DNA from: Actinomycetota bacterium | Lineage (GTDB): Bacteria > Actinomycetota > UBA4738 > HRBIN12 | NCBI GenBank assembly: GCA_040881665.1 | Contig: JBBECT010000007.1 | Coordinates: 296,406 to 360,405 of the forward strand | Direction of reading: 5' to 3' | Length of the DNA: 64,000 nucleotides | Shown here: positions 39,365 to 47,353 of the stretch, piece by piece | Numbering within the stretch: position 1 is the first letter of the stretch | Layout: each line of letters starts with the position of its first letter | The notes under the pieces: generated by a model | Seen by the model: only the letters and a program-made list of their open reading frames with translations | Told to the model about the DNA's origin: nothing | The model's database searches: none | Program-made: the position numbers and the translations under genes

Positions 39365-39735
39365 GAGCGGACCGCCACCGCGAACGCGACCGCGTTCGTC
39401 TTCTCGTGGGTGAAGGTGATCAACACGTCGGTGACGCCGATCGCGTCCGCGCGACGTTTCGCGTTGCCGGTCAGCGAGATCACCGGCTTGCCACTGGGAT
39501 GGCGGGCCACGGAGATGTCCTGCCATCCGCGCCCCCGGTAGCCGCCGAGTGCCTTGATCGTCGCCTCCCGCGCGGCGAACCGGCCCGCATAGCTTTCCGC
39601 CGGCCTCGCCTTGCCATCGCAGTAGGCGCGCTCCTCCGGCGTGAACACCCGTTCGGCCATCGTCGGGTGCCGGGCGAGGGCCCGTTCCATCCGGGCGATC
39701 TCGCAGATGTCCACCCCGAGCCCGACGATCTCCAC
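39361..39735 (-). CDS. acpS: Holo-[acyl-carrier-protein] synthase
   Basis: Attaches phosphopantetheine to acyl carrier protein. The 124 residues include VGLGVDICEIARM with the Mg-binding Asp, RVFTPEERAYC, the second metal Glu in RFAAREATIKALG and ITFTHEKTNAVAFAV near the end. Start is GTG. Lies between glmS and nnr, as in many actinobacteria. Confidence 0.95.
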   Translation of the reverse strand: MEIVGLGVDICEIARMERALARHPTMAERVFTPEERAYCDGKARPAESYAGRFAAREATIKALGGYRGRGWQDISVARHPSGKPVISLTGNAKRRADAIGVTDVLITFTHEKTNAVAFAVAVRS

Positions 39736-39765
39736 GGGGTGAGCCTACTGCGGGGCGGGCGCCGG

Positions 39766-41601
39766 CTACTCGACCGTGACGGACTTGGCCAGGTTGCGAG
39801 GCTGGTCGACGTCGCAGCCGCGGAGCTTGGCGACGTGGTACGCGAAGAGCTGCAGGGGCACGCTCACGACGACGGGGCTGAACAGCTCCGGGGTCTGCGG
39901 GACGAAGAGCACATGGTCCGCGTGAGACTCGATCTCGCGGTCGCCCTCGGAGGCCACCGCGATCACGTCGGCGCCGCGAGCCTTCACCTCGTCGATGTTG
40001 GACAGGAGCTTGCGATACACGTGGCTCTGCGTCGCGACGGCCACGACCGGGAACCCGGGTTCGATCAGCGCGATCGTTCCGTGCTTCAGCTCGCCGGCCG
40101 AGATGCCCTCCGCGTGCACGTAGCTGATCTCCTTCAGCTTGAGCGCACCCTCGAGCGCGGCGGGAACGCCTGTGTGCCGTCCGATGAACAGCACGTCGTC
40201 GTGGCCGACGTACCGCTCGGCGAGTGCGCGCACCTGGGGATCGAGGGCGAGCGCTCGTTCGATCTGCTCCGGGAGCTCGTGCAGCCGTGCGACCTCGCGA
40301 GCGACCTCCTCGGGGAACATCGACGGCGACCGCACCTGCGCCAGGAACAGCGCCGTCAGGTGCAGCGCCACCATCTGCGTGGAGAACGTCTTCGACGCGG
40401 CGACGCCGATCTCCGGCCCGGCATGCGTGTAGAGCACGCCGTCGGACTCGCGCGCGATCGACGAGCCGACCGTGTTCGTGATCGCGAGCACCCGAGAGCG
40501 TTGGTCCTTCGCGTGGCGGACGGCCTCGAGCGTGTCGATCGTCTCGCCCGACTGGCTGACCGCGAGGGTCAGGGTGGTCGGGTCGAGCACCGGGTCGCGG
40601 TAGCGGAACTCCGAGGCGATCTCGATCTCCACGGGCAGACGTGTCCAGTGCTCGATCGCGTACTTCGCCACGAGCCCCGCGTGGAACGCGCTGCCGCACG
40701 CCACGACGAACACCTTGTGCACTTCGCGGAAGACGTCGTCGGGGATCCGCAGCTCATCGAGCACGAGCCTGCCGCTCGCGTCGGTGCGCCCGACGAGCGT
40801 GTCGCGGACCGCGTGGGGCTGCTCGTGGATCTCCTTCAGCATGAAGTCGTCGTAACCGCCCTTCTGAGCCTGAGCGACGTCCCAGTCGACCTCGAGCGGC
40901 TCGACCGGGAGCTCGTTGCCGTCGAAGTCGGTGATCCGCACGGAGTCGGCGCGGACCTCGACGACCTGTCCCTCCTCGATCGGGATCACGGTGCGGGTGC
41001 GCGAGAGCACCGCGGGGATGTCGGAGGCCAGGAGGTTCTCGCCGTCGCCGACGCCCGCGATGAGCGGTGAGCTCACCTTGGCACCGACGATCGTTCCCGG
41101 CTCGTCGAGGAGCAGCGCGACGAGTGCATAGGCGCCCTCGAGTTCGGCGAGCGTCCGGCGGACGGCTTCGGCGACCGTGGAGGCGCCGGCGGAAAGGTGT
41201 TCCTCGACGAGGTGGGCGAGGACCTCGGTGTCGGTGTCGGAGCGGAAGGAGTGGCCCTGCTTCTCGAGCCGGCCTCGCAGCTCGCCGTGGTTCTCGACGA
41301 TGCCGTTGTGGATCACCGCGACCCGTCCGGTGCAGTCCAGGTGAGGGTGGGCGTTGTCGTCGTTCGGTTCGCCGTGGGTGGCCCAGCGGGTGTGACCCAT
41401 GCCGATCTTGGCCGGGTGGGACTCGCCATCGAGCGCACCTCGGAGCTCGGCGAGCTTGCCCGCGCGCTTGATCACGGTGAGGTCGTCCTCGACCAACGCC
41501 ACGCCCGCGGAGTCGTACCCACGGTATTCGAGCCGCTGAAGGCCCTCGAGGATGATCGGGAGCGCCTCGTCGGAACCCACGTACCCGACGATGCCGCACA
41601 T
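39766..41601 (-). CDS. glmS: Glutamine-fructose-6-phosphate aminotransferase
   Basis: First step of UDP-GlcNAc synthesis. The 611 residues begin MCGIVGYVG (Cys2 is the glutaminase nucleophile after Met removal), followed by HTRWATHG and two SIS domains with SQSGETIDTLEA, and end DQPRNLAKSVTVE, the conserved sugar-binding tail. A -10-like TACGCT (41610-41615) lies 8 bases before the ATG with no ribosome site, suggesting a leaderless start independent of glmM. No glmS ribozyme signature was seen in the leader. Confidence 0.97.
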   Translation of the reverse strand: MCGIVGYVGSDEALPIILEGLQRLEYRGYDSAGVALVEDDLTVIKRAGKLAELRGALDGESHPAKIGMGHTRWATHGEPNDDNAHPHLDCTGRVAVIHNGIVENHGELRGRLEKQGHSFRSDTDTEVLAHLVEEHLSAGASTVAEAVRRTLAELEGAYALVALLLDEPGTIVGAKVSSPLIAGVGDGENLLASDIPAVLSRTRTVIPIEEGQVVEVRADSVRITDFDGNELPVEPLEVDWDVAQAQKGGYDDFMLKEIHEQPHAVRDTLVGRTDASGRLVLDELRIPDDVFREVHKVFVVACGSAFHAGLVAKYAIEHWTRLPVEIEIASEFRYRDPVLDPTTLTLAVSQSGETIDTLEAVRHAKDQRSRVLAITNTVGSSIARESDGVLYTHAGPEIGVAASKTFSTQMVALHLTALFLAQVRSPSMFPEEVAREVARLHELPEQIERALALDPQVRALAERYVGHDDVLFIGRHTGVPAALEGALKLKEISYVHAEGISAGELKHGTIALIEPGFPVVAVATQSHVYRKLLSNIDEVKARGADVIAVASEGDREIESHADHVLFVPQTPELFSPVVVSVPLQLFAYHVAKLRGCDVDQPRNLAKSVTVE

Positions 41602-41677
41602 AGAGGTCGAGCGTACCAGTGGGTCGTGCCTGGGTCGCGTACCCGCGCAACGGAACCGGCGCTGTGTATCCCTCAGG

Positions 41678-41729
41678 CTAGGACCCGGTACTAGGACCCG
41701 GTACTAGGACCCGGTACTAGGACCCGGTA
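41678..41729 (+). repeat. Four perfect tandem copies of a 13-bp unit in the glmM-glmS gap
   Basis: The unit CTAGGACCCGGTA is repeated exactly at 41678-41690, 41691-41703, 41704-41716 and 41717-41729. A lone GGACCCGGT follows at 41751-41759. Each junction forms the near-dyad GGTACTAGGACC. CTAG is normally rare in GC-rich genomes, which makes four copies in 52 bases stand out. It lies about 60 bases upstream of the likely glmS -10 element. Confidence 0.95.
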
Positions 41730-41773
41730 CGAGCCTGCGGGACACCCTCCGGACCCGGTGGGAGGCGACGGTC

Positions 41774-43105
41774 TCAGCCGAGCGCGCTGCGAACGTGGTC
41801 GGCGATCGTCTCGGCGTGGCGCCGGGCAACCGCCTCCGCCTCGGCCTCGACCATGACACGCACGAGCGGCTCGGTTCCCGACGGCCGGACGAGGACACGG
41901 CCGCCCGCGCCCAGGTCCTTCTCGGCCGCTCGCACCGCTTCGGCCACCTCGGGCGACGCCTCGCTCCTACTCGGATCGGCGATCTCCACGTTCACGAGCA
42001 CCTGGGGGAACCGATGCATGCGGGCGCCGAGGTCCGCGAGCGAGGCGCCCGTACGCGCGGACAGCCCGAGGAAACGAACGGCCGTCAGCAGCCCGTCACC
42101 CGTGGTCGCGTGTCGCGAGAAGATCACGTGTCCCGACTGTTCTCCGCCCAGCTCCGCACCGGTGCGCTGCATCTCCTCGAGCACGTAGCGATCCCCGACG
42201 CTCGCCGCGATCACGTCGATCCCCGCCCGCTCCATCGCCTTGAAAAGCCCGAGGTTGGACATCACCGTCACCACGAGGGTGTCGTTCGCAAGGGCGCCTC
42301 GCTCGTGAAGATCGAGTGCGCACGCGGTGAGGACCTGGTCCCCGTCGATCACGTTCCCCTCGCCGTCGGCGAACAGGGCGCGATCCGCATCTCCGTCGAA
42401 CGCGACGCCGGCGTGCGCCTGGATACGCACCACCTCGGCGGCCACGACCTCGGGGTGCAGCGCACCGCAGCCATCGTTGATGTTCGTCCCGTCGGGCGAC
42501 GAATAGATCGCGTGCACCGAAGCGCCGAGCAGCCGCAACAGTTGCGGAGCGCCGGCCGACGCCGCGCCGTTCGCGCAGTCGACGACGACGGTCATCCCAT
42601 CGAGGCGCGCCTCGGACGCCGAGACGAGGTGATCGAGATAGGTGTGCTCCGAACCGTCTATCTGGCGGACGGAACCCGGCTCGATCCCTCCGGGCACCGC
42701 CGTACCGAGCGCGGTCTCGATCTCGTCCTCGAGCGCGTCGGGCAGCTTCGTTCCGGAACGGTCGAAGAACTTGATCCCGTTGTACTCGGGCGGATTGTGC
42801 GAGGCGCTGATCACCGCCCCGGCCGCGGCTCCGAGCGAGGTCGTGAGGTAGGCGATCGCGGGGGTCGGCTCGACCCCGGCAAGGATCGCGTCTCCCCCCG
42901 CGGCCAGGATGCCCTCGACGAGGGCATCCTCGAGCCACTCCCCGGATCCACGCGTATCGCGACCGACAACCACCGTGGGACGACCCTCGCCGTGACGGCC
43001 GAGCACGCCGACGGCAGCACGCCCGAGATCGAACGCGAGTTCCCTGGTCAGATCGCTGCCCGCGAGGCCGCGGACACCGTCGGTGCCGAAGAGCAGTTCT
43101 CCCAT
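41774..43105 (-). CDS. glmM: Phosphoglucosamine mutase
   Basis: Interconverts glucosamine-6- and -1-phosphate. The 443 residues begin GELLFGTDGVRGLAG. The phosphoserine is Ser102 in ISASHNPPEYNG; the metal loop is DGDADRALF; the sugar loop is EQSGHVIF; RPSGTEPLVRVMVE binds phosphate. The adjacent exported-protein gene ends 30 bases upstream. It works with GlmS encoded downstream. Confidence 0.97.
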   Translation of the reverse strand: MGELLFGTDGVRGLAGSDLTRELAFDLGRAAVGVLGRHGEGRPTVVVGRDTRGSGEWLEDALVEGILAAGGDAILAGVEPTPAIAYLTTSLGAAAGAVISASHNPPEYNGIKFFDRSGTKLPDALEDEIETALGTAVPGGIEPGSVRQIDGSEHTYLDHLVSASEARLDGMTVVVDCANGAASAGAPQLLRLLGASVHAIYSSPDGTNINDGCGALHPEVVAAEVVRIQAHAGVAFDGDADRALFADGEGNVIDGDQVLTACALDLHERGALANDTLVVTVMSNLGLFKAMERAGIDVIAASVGDRYVLEEMQRTGAELGGEQSGHVIFSRHATTGDGLLTAVRFLGLSARTGASLADLGARMHRFPQVLVNVEIADPSRSEASPEVAEAVRAAEKDLGAGGRVLVRPSGTEPLVRVMVEAEAEAVARRHAETIADHVRSALG

Positions 43106-43135
43106 GTGGAGCCGAAGGCTACACCGCGTTCCGGG

Positions 43136-43594
43136 TTACGCGTGCCGGATGCGGCGGAGCAGCTCGCGCATCCGTTCCCGGGAGATACGCCGGGTATGGG
43201 TACAGGCGCTCGTCGTGAACCCTCCGGACCGGAGCTTGTGACCCTGAACCACGTAACGCCCACCGTCACGGAACACGACCTCTTCCGACATCGACATGTT
43301 GTCATCGGGGTCTGCGCCCCAGACCGTGACGCGGTCCGCGGCGTGTCCCGCGGCGACGGCCCGAACGCGGAACCGCGCGGGCACCATGCCGTCCCTCGCC
43401 CTCCGGAGCTGTCGGACGCGTCCGACGAAGAGCGTGTCGCTGTAGGTGCTCCCCGTATCTCCGCTGTCGATGATCTCACCCAGCGTCCGTTCGGGATGCG
43501 CGCACGCCGCCGAGGCGGGCCCTCCCCCGACCGTCACGAGCGAGGACGCGAGCAATACCGTCACGATCGAAGCTCGGATACGTCGTTCCACCAT
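43136..43594 (-). CDS. Small exported protein with possible OB/TIMP-like fold
   Basis: 152 residues with a clear signal peptide (hydrophobic residues 9-24, GPASA/AC cleavage). A mature Cys follows immediately and another lies in TTSACTHTRR. Between them are alternating strands (LFVGRVRQL, FRVRAV, DRVTVWGA, YVVQGHKL), which recalls NTR/TIMP-like OB folds; this is a tentative structural reading. GAGGAG precedes the ATG. Function unknown. Confidence 0.65.
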   Translation of the reverse strand: MVERRIRASIVTVLLASSLVTVGGGPASAACAHPERTLGEIIDSGDTGSTYSDTLFVGRVRQLRRARDGMVPARFRVRAVAAGHAADRVTVWGADPDDNMSMSEEVVFRDGGRYVVQGHKLRSGGFTTSACTHTRRISRERMRELLRRIRHA

Positions 43595-43656
43595 CAGAAC
43601 TCCTCATGTTCCGTCGACGCAGGTTCATGTCGGTCGAGCCTAGTCCTGTGACAGCC

Positions 43657-44355
43657 CTACCCGTCGACGAGGACCTCGGCCGCCACCCTGCGCACCCCCG
43701 GCCGGAGAACCAGCACGGTGGCGAGAGCGAGGGCACCGCCGAGCGCCTGGGCGAGGACGAAGGCGGGGACCGAACGTGGCGCGATGCCGGTGAGGGAATC
43801 GGTGAACATGCGTCCGATCGTGACCGCAGGGTTCGCGAAGCCTCTCGACGAGGTGAACCAGATCGCCGCCGCGACATAGCCGCCGACCGTGAACGGGATC
43901 GCGGTCGAGCGTCGCGTTCCCACCATGAGGAAGATCACCATCACGAGGCCGAACGTCGCCACGACCTCGCCGAGCCACAGGCCGGCGCCGGTTCGGACCG
44001 TGGACGAGGCATCGACCCCCGGCAGGGAGAACAGCACGTTCGCGACGATCGTGCCCGCGATCGCGCCGCCGACCTGCGCTACGGCGTAGGCGCTCGCGGG
44101 TATCGTCTCGATCCCGCCGAGGATCCGGTCGACGCCGGTCACGACCGGATTGAAATGGGCCCCGGAGATCGGCCCGAGCACCGAGATCAGCACGGCGAGC
44201 GCGATCCCGGTCACCGCCGCGTTCACGAGGAGCTGCACGCCGACGTCATCGGTCAGTCGCTGCGCGGAGATACCGGATCCGACGATCGCGATCAGCAGGA
44301 GAGCCGTTCCGAGCGCCTCTGCGAGCACGCGCCGCCCGAGGTCTCCCTCACGCAT
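43657..44355 (-). CDS. MIP-family channel (arsenite-efflux aquaglyceroporin candidate)
   Basis: 232 residues with six hydrophobic helices and the two half-helix loops of aquaporins. The first NPA is changed to NPV (GAHFNPVVTG), the second is intact (FANPAVTIGR). It overlaps arsC by 8 bases and closes an ars operon. In Sinorhizobium an operon channel (AqpS) lets arsenite made by ArsC flow out of the cell; the same role fits here, because no ArsB or Acr3 pump is present. That role is inferred from context. Confidence 0.85.
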   Translation of the reverse strand: MREGDLGRRVLAEALGTALLLIAIVGSGISAQRLTDDVGVQLLVNAAVTGIALAVLISVLGPISGAHFNPVVTGVDRILGGIETIPASAYAVAQVGGAIAGTIVANVLFSLPGVDASSTVRTGAGLWLGEVVATFGLVMVIFLMVGTRRSTAIPFTVGGYVAAAIWFTSSRGFANPAVTIGRMFTDSLTGIAPRSVPAFVLAQALGGALALATVLVLRPGVRRVAAEVLVDG

Positions 44356-44758
44356 CCGCGGCGACGAGCTCCTCCGCCAGGGCACGAACGCGGCGATCGA
44401 TCTCGTCGCGGATCGGCCGAACCTCCTCGAGCTCCCGGCCCGCCGGGTCGTCGAGCTCCCAGTCGAGGTAGCGCACCCCCGGGAACACCGGACACGCATC
44501 ACCGCAGCCCATCGTGATCACGACGTCGGAGCGTTCGACGGCCTCGGTGGTGAGCGCCTTCGGCCGCCGTCCCGCGAGATCGATCCCGACCTCGCGCATC
44601 GCCTCGAGCACGGCCGGGTTGATCTCGTCGGACGGAGCGCTCCCGGCCGATCGCACGTCGACCCGATCGCCCGCGTAGCGCTCGAGGAGGGCCGCCGCCA
44701 TCTGGCTGCGTCCGGCGTTGTGGACGCACACGAACAGCACCTGGGGAGCGGCACTCAA
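44348..44758 (-). CDS. arsC: Arsenate reductase, low-molecular-weight phosphatase type
   Basis: Reduces arsenate to arsenite. The 136 residues carry the CX5R phosphate loop FVCVHNAGRSQ, plus SAGSAPSDEINP and a Cys pair in GCGDACPVFPG that can relay the disulfide as in thioredoxin-coupled enzymes. The start appears to be TTG at 44758, overlapping the arsM stop (TTGA); a GTG at 44736 is possible but too deep in the first strand. Confidence 0.92.
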   Translation of the reverse strand: MSAAPQVLFVCVHNAGRSQMAAALLERYAGDRVDVRSAGSAPSDEINPAVLEAMREVGIDLAGRRPKALTTEAVERSDVVITMGCGDACPVFPGVRYLDWELDDPAGRELEEVRPIRDEIDRRVRALAEELVAADA

Positions 44759-45531
44759 CGGGCACCCTCCGTCTCGGGCGGCTTCTTGGCGCGCACGATC
44801 GCCGAGTACATTCGGTCGGCGACGTCGTGGGTGACCTCGACCCCGACATCGATGAACCCGACCTCGCGCAGCCCGCGCTCGTATTCGCCGATCGAGAGCG
44901 CGCCTGCGACGCAGCCGACGAAGCTTCCCCGTTCGGCCCGCTGGTCGGGCGTGAGCGCGTCGTCCGCGACGACGTCGGTGATCCCGAGTCGCCCGCCGGG
45001 GCTCAGCACGCGGAACATCTCCGAGAGCACCCGCGGCTTGTCGGTCGACAGGTTGATCACGCAGTTGGAGATGATCACGTCGATGCTTGCATCGGGGACC
45101 GGGATCTGCTCGATCGCTCCTTCGAGGAACTCGACGTTCTCCGCGCCGGCCTCGGCGGCGTTCCGTCGCGCCAGCTCGAGCATCTCGTCGGTCATGTCGA
45201 GACCGATCGCGCGACCCGTGGGGCCGACCCGGCGGGCCGACAACAGCACATCGATCCCTCCGCCCGAACCGAGATCGAGCACCGTCTCGCCCTCCTGCAG
45301 CTCGGCGACCCCGATCGGGTTGCCGCATCCGAGGCTCGCGAGGCCGGCGGCATCGGGGAGCCGGTCGAGCTCGCCGGCCTGGTAGAGCTGCGCGCCGAAC
45401 CCTTCGCCGGCATCCACCCCTGGATCCGAACACCCGCAACCCCCGGGGCCGCACGAGGCGGCCGCCCCGCTCGCCGCGGCCTTGGCCGCCTCCGCGTAGT
45501 TCCGCCGCACCTGCTCCCGCACTTCGTTCAC
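44755..45531 (-). CDS. arsM: Arsenite methyltransferase
   Basis: SAM-dependent methylation of As(III). The 258 residues have SAM motif I VLDLGSGGGIDVLLSA and the three arsenic-binding Cys in family positions: Cys69 (SLGCGNP), Cys157 (ISNCVINLS) and Cys207 (FVGCVAGA). An extra Cys cluster (Cys27, Cys32, Cys34) near the N-terminus may help metal capture. GTG start overlaps the arsR stop. The reading frame continues upstream only as shadow of arsR. Confidence 0.95.
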   Translation of the reverse strand: MNEVREQVRRNYAEAAKAAASGAAASCGPGGCGCSDPGVDAGEGFGAQLYQAGELDRLPDAAGLASLGCGNPIGVAELQEGETVLDLGSGGGIDVLLSARRVGPTGRAIGLDMTDEMLELARRNAAEAGAENVEFLEGAIEQIPVPDASIDVIISNCVINLSTDKPRVLSEMFRVLSPGGRLGITDVVADDALTPDQRAERGSFVGCVAGALSIGEYERGLREVGFIDVGVEVTHDVADRMYSAIVRAKKPPETEGAR

Positions 45532-45917
45532 GTCAGGCTCCTTTCGGTCGCACGATCGATCTGGAACACCGTGCCGAGCCGGGCGAGTGCCGCCCGGTCG
45601 ACGTCGTAGAACGCCCACACTCCGCGTTGCTCCCGGGTCAGCAACCCGGACGCGACCAGCTTCTTGAGGTGATGGCTCAGGGTCGGCTGCGACAGATCGA
45701 TCTGCACGTTGAGATCGCACACACAGACGGCGCCATCGCTGTTGGCGAGCAGGTTCACGATCAGCACGCGGCTCGGGTCCGACAGCGCCTTGAACAGACG
45801 CGCCGTCACCTCGGCCTCGGCGCCGGTCATGTCGGGCTGCGCCAGCGGCGAGCAGCACACGGCCGGCGCCCGTTGGGCGACCGGAAGATCCGCGCGGATG
45901 CGGGTCGAACCGCTCAC
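45528..45917 (-). CDS. arsR: ArsR-family arsenic-responsive repressor
   Basis: Winged-helix dimer, 129 residues from a GTG preceded by AGGAGG. The recognition helix is QPTLSHHLKKLVASGLL. Candidate As(III) ligands are the Cys pair in VCVCDLNV on the helix before it, and an additional Cys-Cys near residue 21 (AVCCSP), so a mixed site is possible. First gene of arsR-arsM-arsC-channel; two matching palindromes lie upstream. Confidence 0.93.
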   Translation of the reverse strand: MSGSTRIRADLPVAQRAPAVCCSPLAQPDMTGAEAEVTARLFKALSDPSRVLIVNLLANSDGAVCVCDLNVQIDLSQPTLSHHLKKLVASGLLTREQRGVWAFYDVDRAALARLGTVFQIDRATERSLT

Positions 45918-45940
45918 CTGGCCTCCTCGTGGTCGTTCGA

Positions 45941-46002
45941 GATATCGATATCGGTCGATGTCTGATGGAAGCGTGCCACGGACATCGATGATCGTCAATG
46001 TC
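45941..46002 (-). promoter_or_regulatory. Two ArsR-type operators and promoter of the ars operon
   Basis: Two 22-bp imperfect palindromes share the half-site GAYATYGA/TCRATRTC. They lie at 45941-45962 and 45981-46002, with centres exactly 40 bases apart (about four helical turns). On the minus strand a -35-like TTGACG lies inside the upstream one (45993-45998). The downstream one lies just before the arsR ribosome site. A repressor dimer on each would cover the promoter, consistent with autoregulation. Confidence 0.75.
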
Positions 46003-46088
46003 TTGGTCGCACGATCGTGGATGCGGGCCGTTCGGTGCTCGCGCCGGGGGGCCGAACAGCCGGCGGCGCGGGGGGTGGGGCTCAGCGC

Positions 46089-46499
46089 TCAGCGCTTGGA
46101 GTACTGCGGCGCCTTGCGGGCCTTCTTCAGGCCGTACTTGCGACGTTCCTTCTCGCGTGCGTCCCGCGAGAGCATCCCCTCAGCCTTCAGCGTGCCGCGC
46201 AGCTCGGGCTCGATCTCGATCAGCGCACGGGCGATGCCCAGGCGCAGTGCCCCCGCCTGGCCGTTGACGCCGCCGCCGTGGATCCGAGCGACCACATCGA
46301 AGTCCTTCTCCTTGCCCACGTGGCGCAGGGGCTCGGTCACGATCATGCGATGCGCGCGCGTCCCGAAGTACTCGTCGAGCGAGCGGCCGTTGATGTCGAA
46401 CTCGCCGGTTCCCGGAACGAGACGGACGCGAGCGACGGCCTCCTTACGGCGGCCTGTGGTCTGCGTGACGGGGCTCTTCGCGACGGTCCGTGTGGCCAC
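46089..46499 (-). CDS. rpsI: Ribosomal protein S9
   Basis: 136 residues with [50 protein letters not shown] in conserved order, and the C-terminal Lys-Arg that reaches the P-site tRNA (QYSKR). It follows rplM by 10 bases, the near-universal L13-S9 pair. It ends about 85 bases before the start region of the ars operon; in other actinobacteria glmM is usually next. Confidence 0.97.
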   Translation of the reverse strand: MATRTVAKSPVTQTTGRRKEAVARVRLVPGTGEFDINGRSLDEYFGTRAHRMIVTEPLRHVGKEKDFDVVARIHGGGVNGQAGALRLGIARALIEIEPELRGTLKAEGMLSRDAREKERRKYGLKKARKAPQYSKR

Positions 46500-46509
46500 T
46501 TCGGTCTCC

Positions 46510-47217
46510 CTACTTCTTCGTGGAACGCTTGGCGGTCGAGGTCTTCTTCGCCGTAGGCTTCTTAGTGCTCGTCTTCGCCGCCGACTTCGCCTTGGCGGTC
46601 GACTTCTTCGCGGGCGCAGCCTTGGCGGTGGACTTCTTCGAGGATGCAGCCTTCGCGGTGGACTTCTTCGCAGGCGCAGCCGCGGGCTCGGCCGCGGCGG
46701 GCTTGGTCGCGGTGGCCCTCTTCGGCGGCTTGGTCGCGGGCGCTTTCACCGCCTCGGGGACCGGGAGGCCGTCCCAGGTCGGGACCTGCCCGAGCGAGAT
46801 CGTCTCCGGCTGCTGCGCCGCGTGAGGGTGCTGACCTTCTTCGTACACGTTGAGCTTGCGCAGCATCGAGCGACCGAGGGAGCTCTTCGGCAGCATCCCC
46901 TTCACGGCCTTCTCGATCGCGAACGCCGGGCGGGTCCTCAACAGGACGTCGTAGCCGGTCTCGGTGAGACCGCCCGGGTAGCCGGAGTGGCGGTAGGCGA
47001 TCTTCTTGCTCTCCTTGCCGCCGGTGACACGGATCCCCTTCGCGTTGATCACGATCACGTGGTCGCCCGTGTCGGCGTTCGGGGCGTAGATCGGCTTGTG
47101 CTTGCCCTTGAGGATGCTCGCGACCTCCGTCGCCAGACGCCCGAGAACAGCACCGTCGGCGTCGATCACATACCAACGGCGCTGGATGTCGCGCGGCTTC
47201 GGGGCGTAGGTCTTCAT
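46510..47217 (-). CDS. rplM: Ribosomal protein L13 with Lys/Ala-rich C-terminal extension
   Basis: Residues 1 to about 147 are standard L13 ([41 protein letters not shown]). The remaining ~88 residues are Lys/Ala/Thr/Pro-rich with three tandem decapeptides of the type x-x-x-KKSTAKA (181-210), like the tails of actinobacterial H1-like and HU-like proteins. The start at 47217 gives 235 residues; a typical L13 has about 145. It has its own promoter upstream. Confidence 0.96.
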   Translation of the reverse strand: MKTYAPKPRDIQRRWYVIDADGAVLGRLATEVASILKGKHKPIYAPNADTGDHVIVINAKGIRVTGGKESKKIAYRHSGYPGGLTETGYDVLLRTRPAFAIEKAVKGMLPKSSLGRSMLRKLNVYEEGQHPHAAQQPETISLGQVPTWDGLPVPEAVKAPATKPPKRATATKPAAAEPAAAPAKKSTAKAASSKKSTAKAAPAKKSTAKAKSAAKTSTKKPTAKKTSTAKRSTKK

Positions 47218-47254
47218 GACAGAAAGAATGCCGGCCGGGATGGGCCGACGCCCC

Positions 47255-47284
47255 ATGCTACCTGCGGGAACGCTCCGGCGTCAA
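47255..47284 (-). promoter_or_regulatory. Promoter of rplM-rpsI
   Basis: On the minus strand the -35 TTGACG (47279-47284) and -10 TAGCAT (47255-47260) are separated by 18 bases. The predicted start is near 47248, giving a leader of about 30 bases to rplM. It lies in the 136-base gap between truA and rplM. Confidence 0.65.
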
Positions 47285-47353
47285 AGCCCGGAAGGGCTCG
47301 GTCGGGGGTCTCCCGAACCGGCCGGAACCGGCCATGGTCGGCCCGATCGTGTC

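Noticed and set aside
41678..41729. CRISPR array
   Set aside because: The 13-bp units are directly adjacent with no spacers and there are no cas genes.
41602..41773. glmS ribozyme/riboswitch
   Set aside because: The glmM-glmS gap is dominated by 13-bp repeats and has no recognisable ribozyme core; the -10 element 8 bases before the ATG leaves no room for a structured leader.
43595..43656. Short upstream reading frame starting near 43630 on the minus strand
   Set aside because: It follows a TAGGCT -10-like element but is out of frame with the exported protein and shows no coding features; it is more likely leader sequence.
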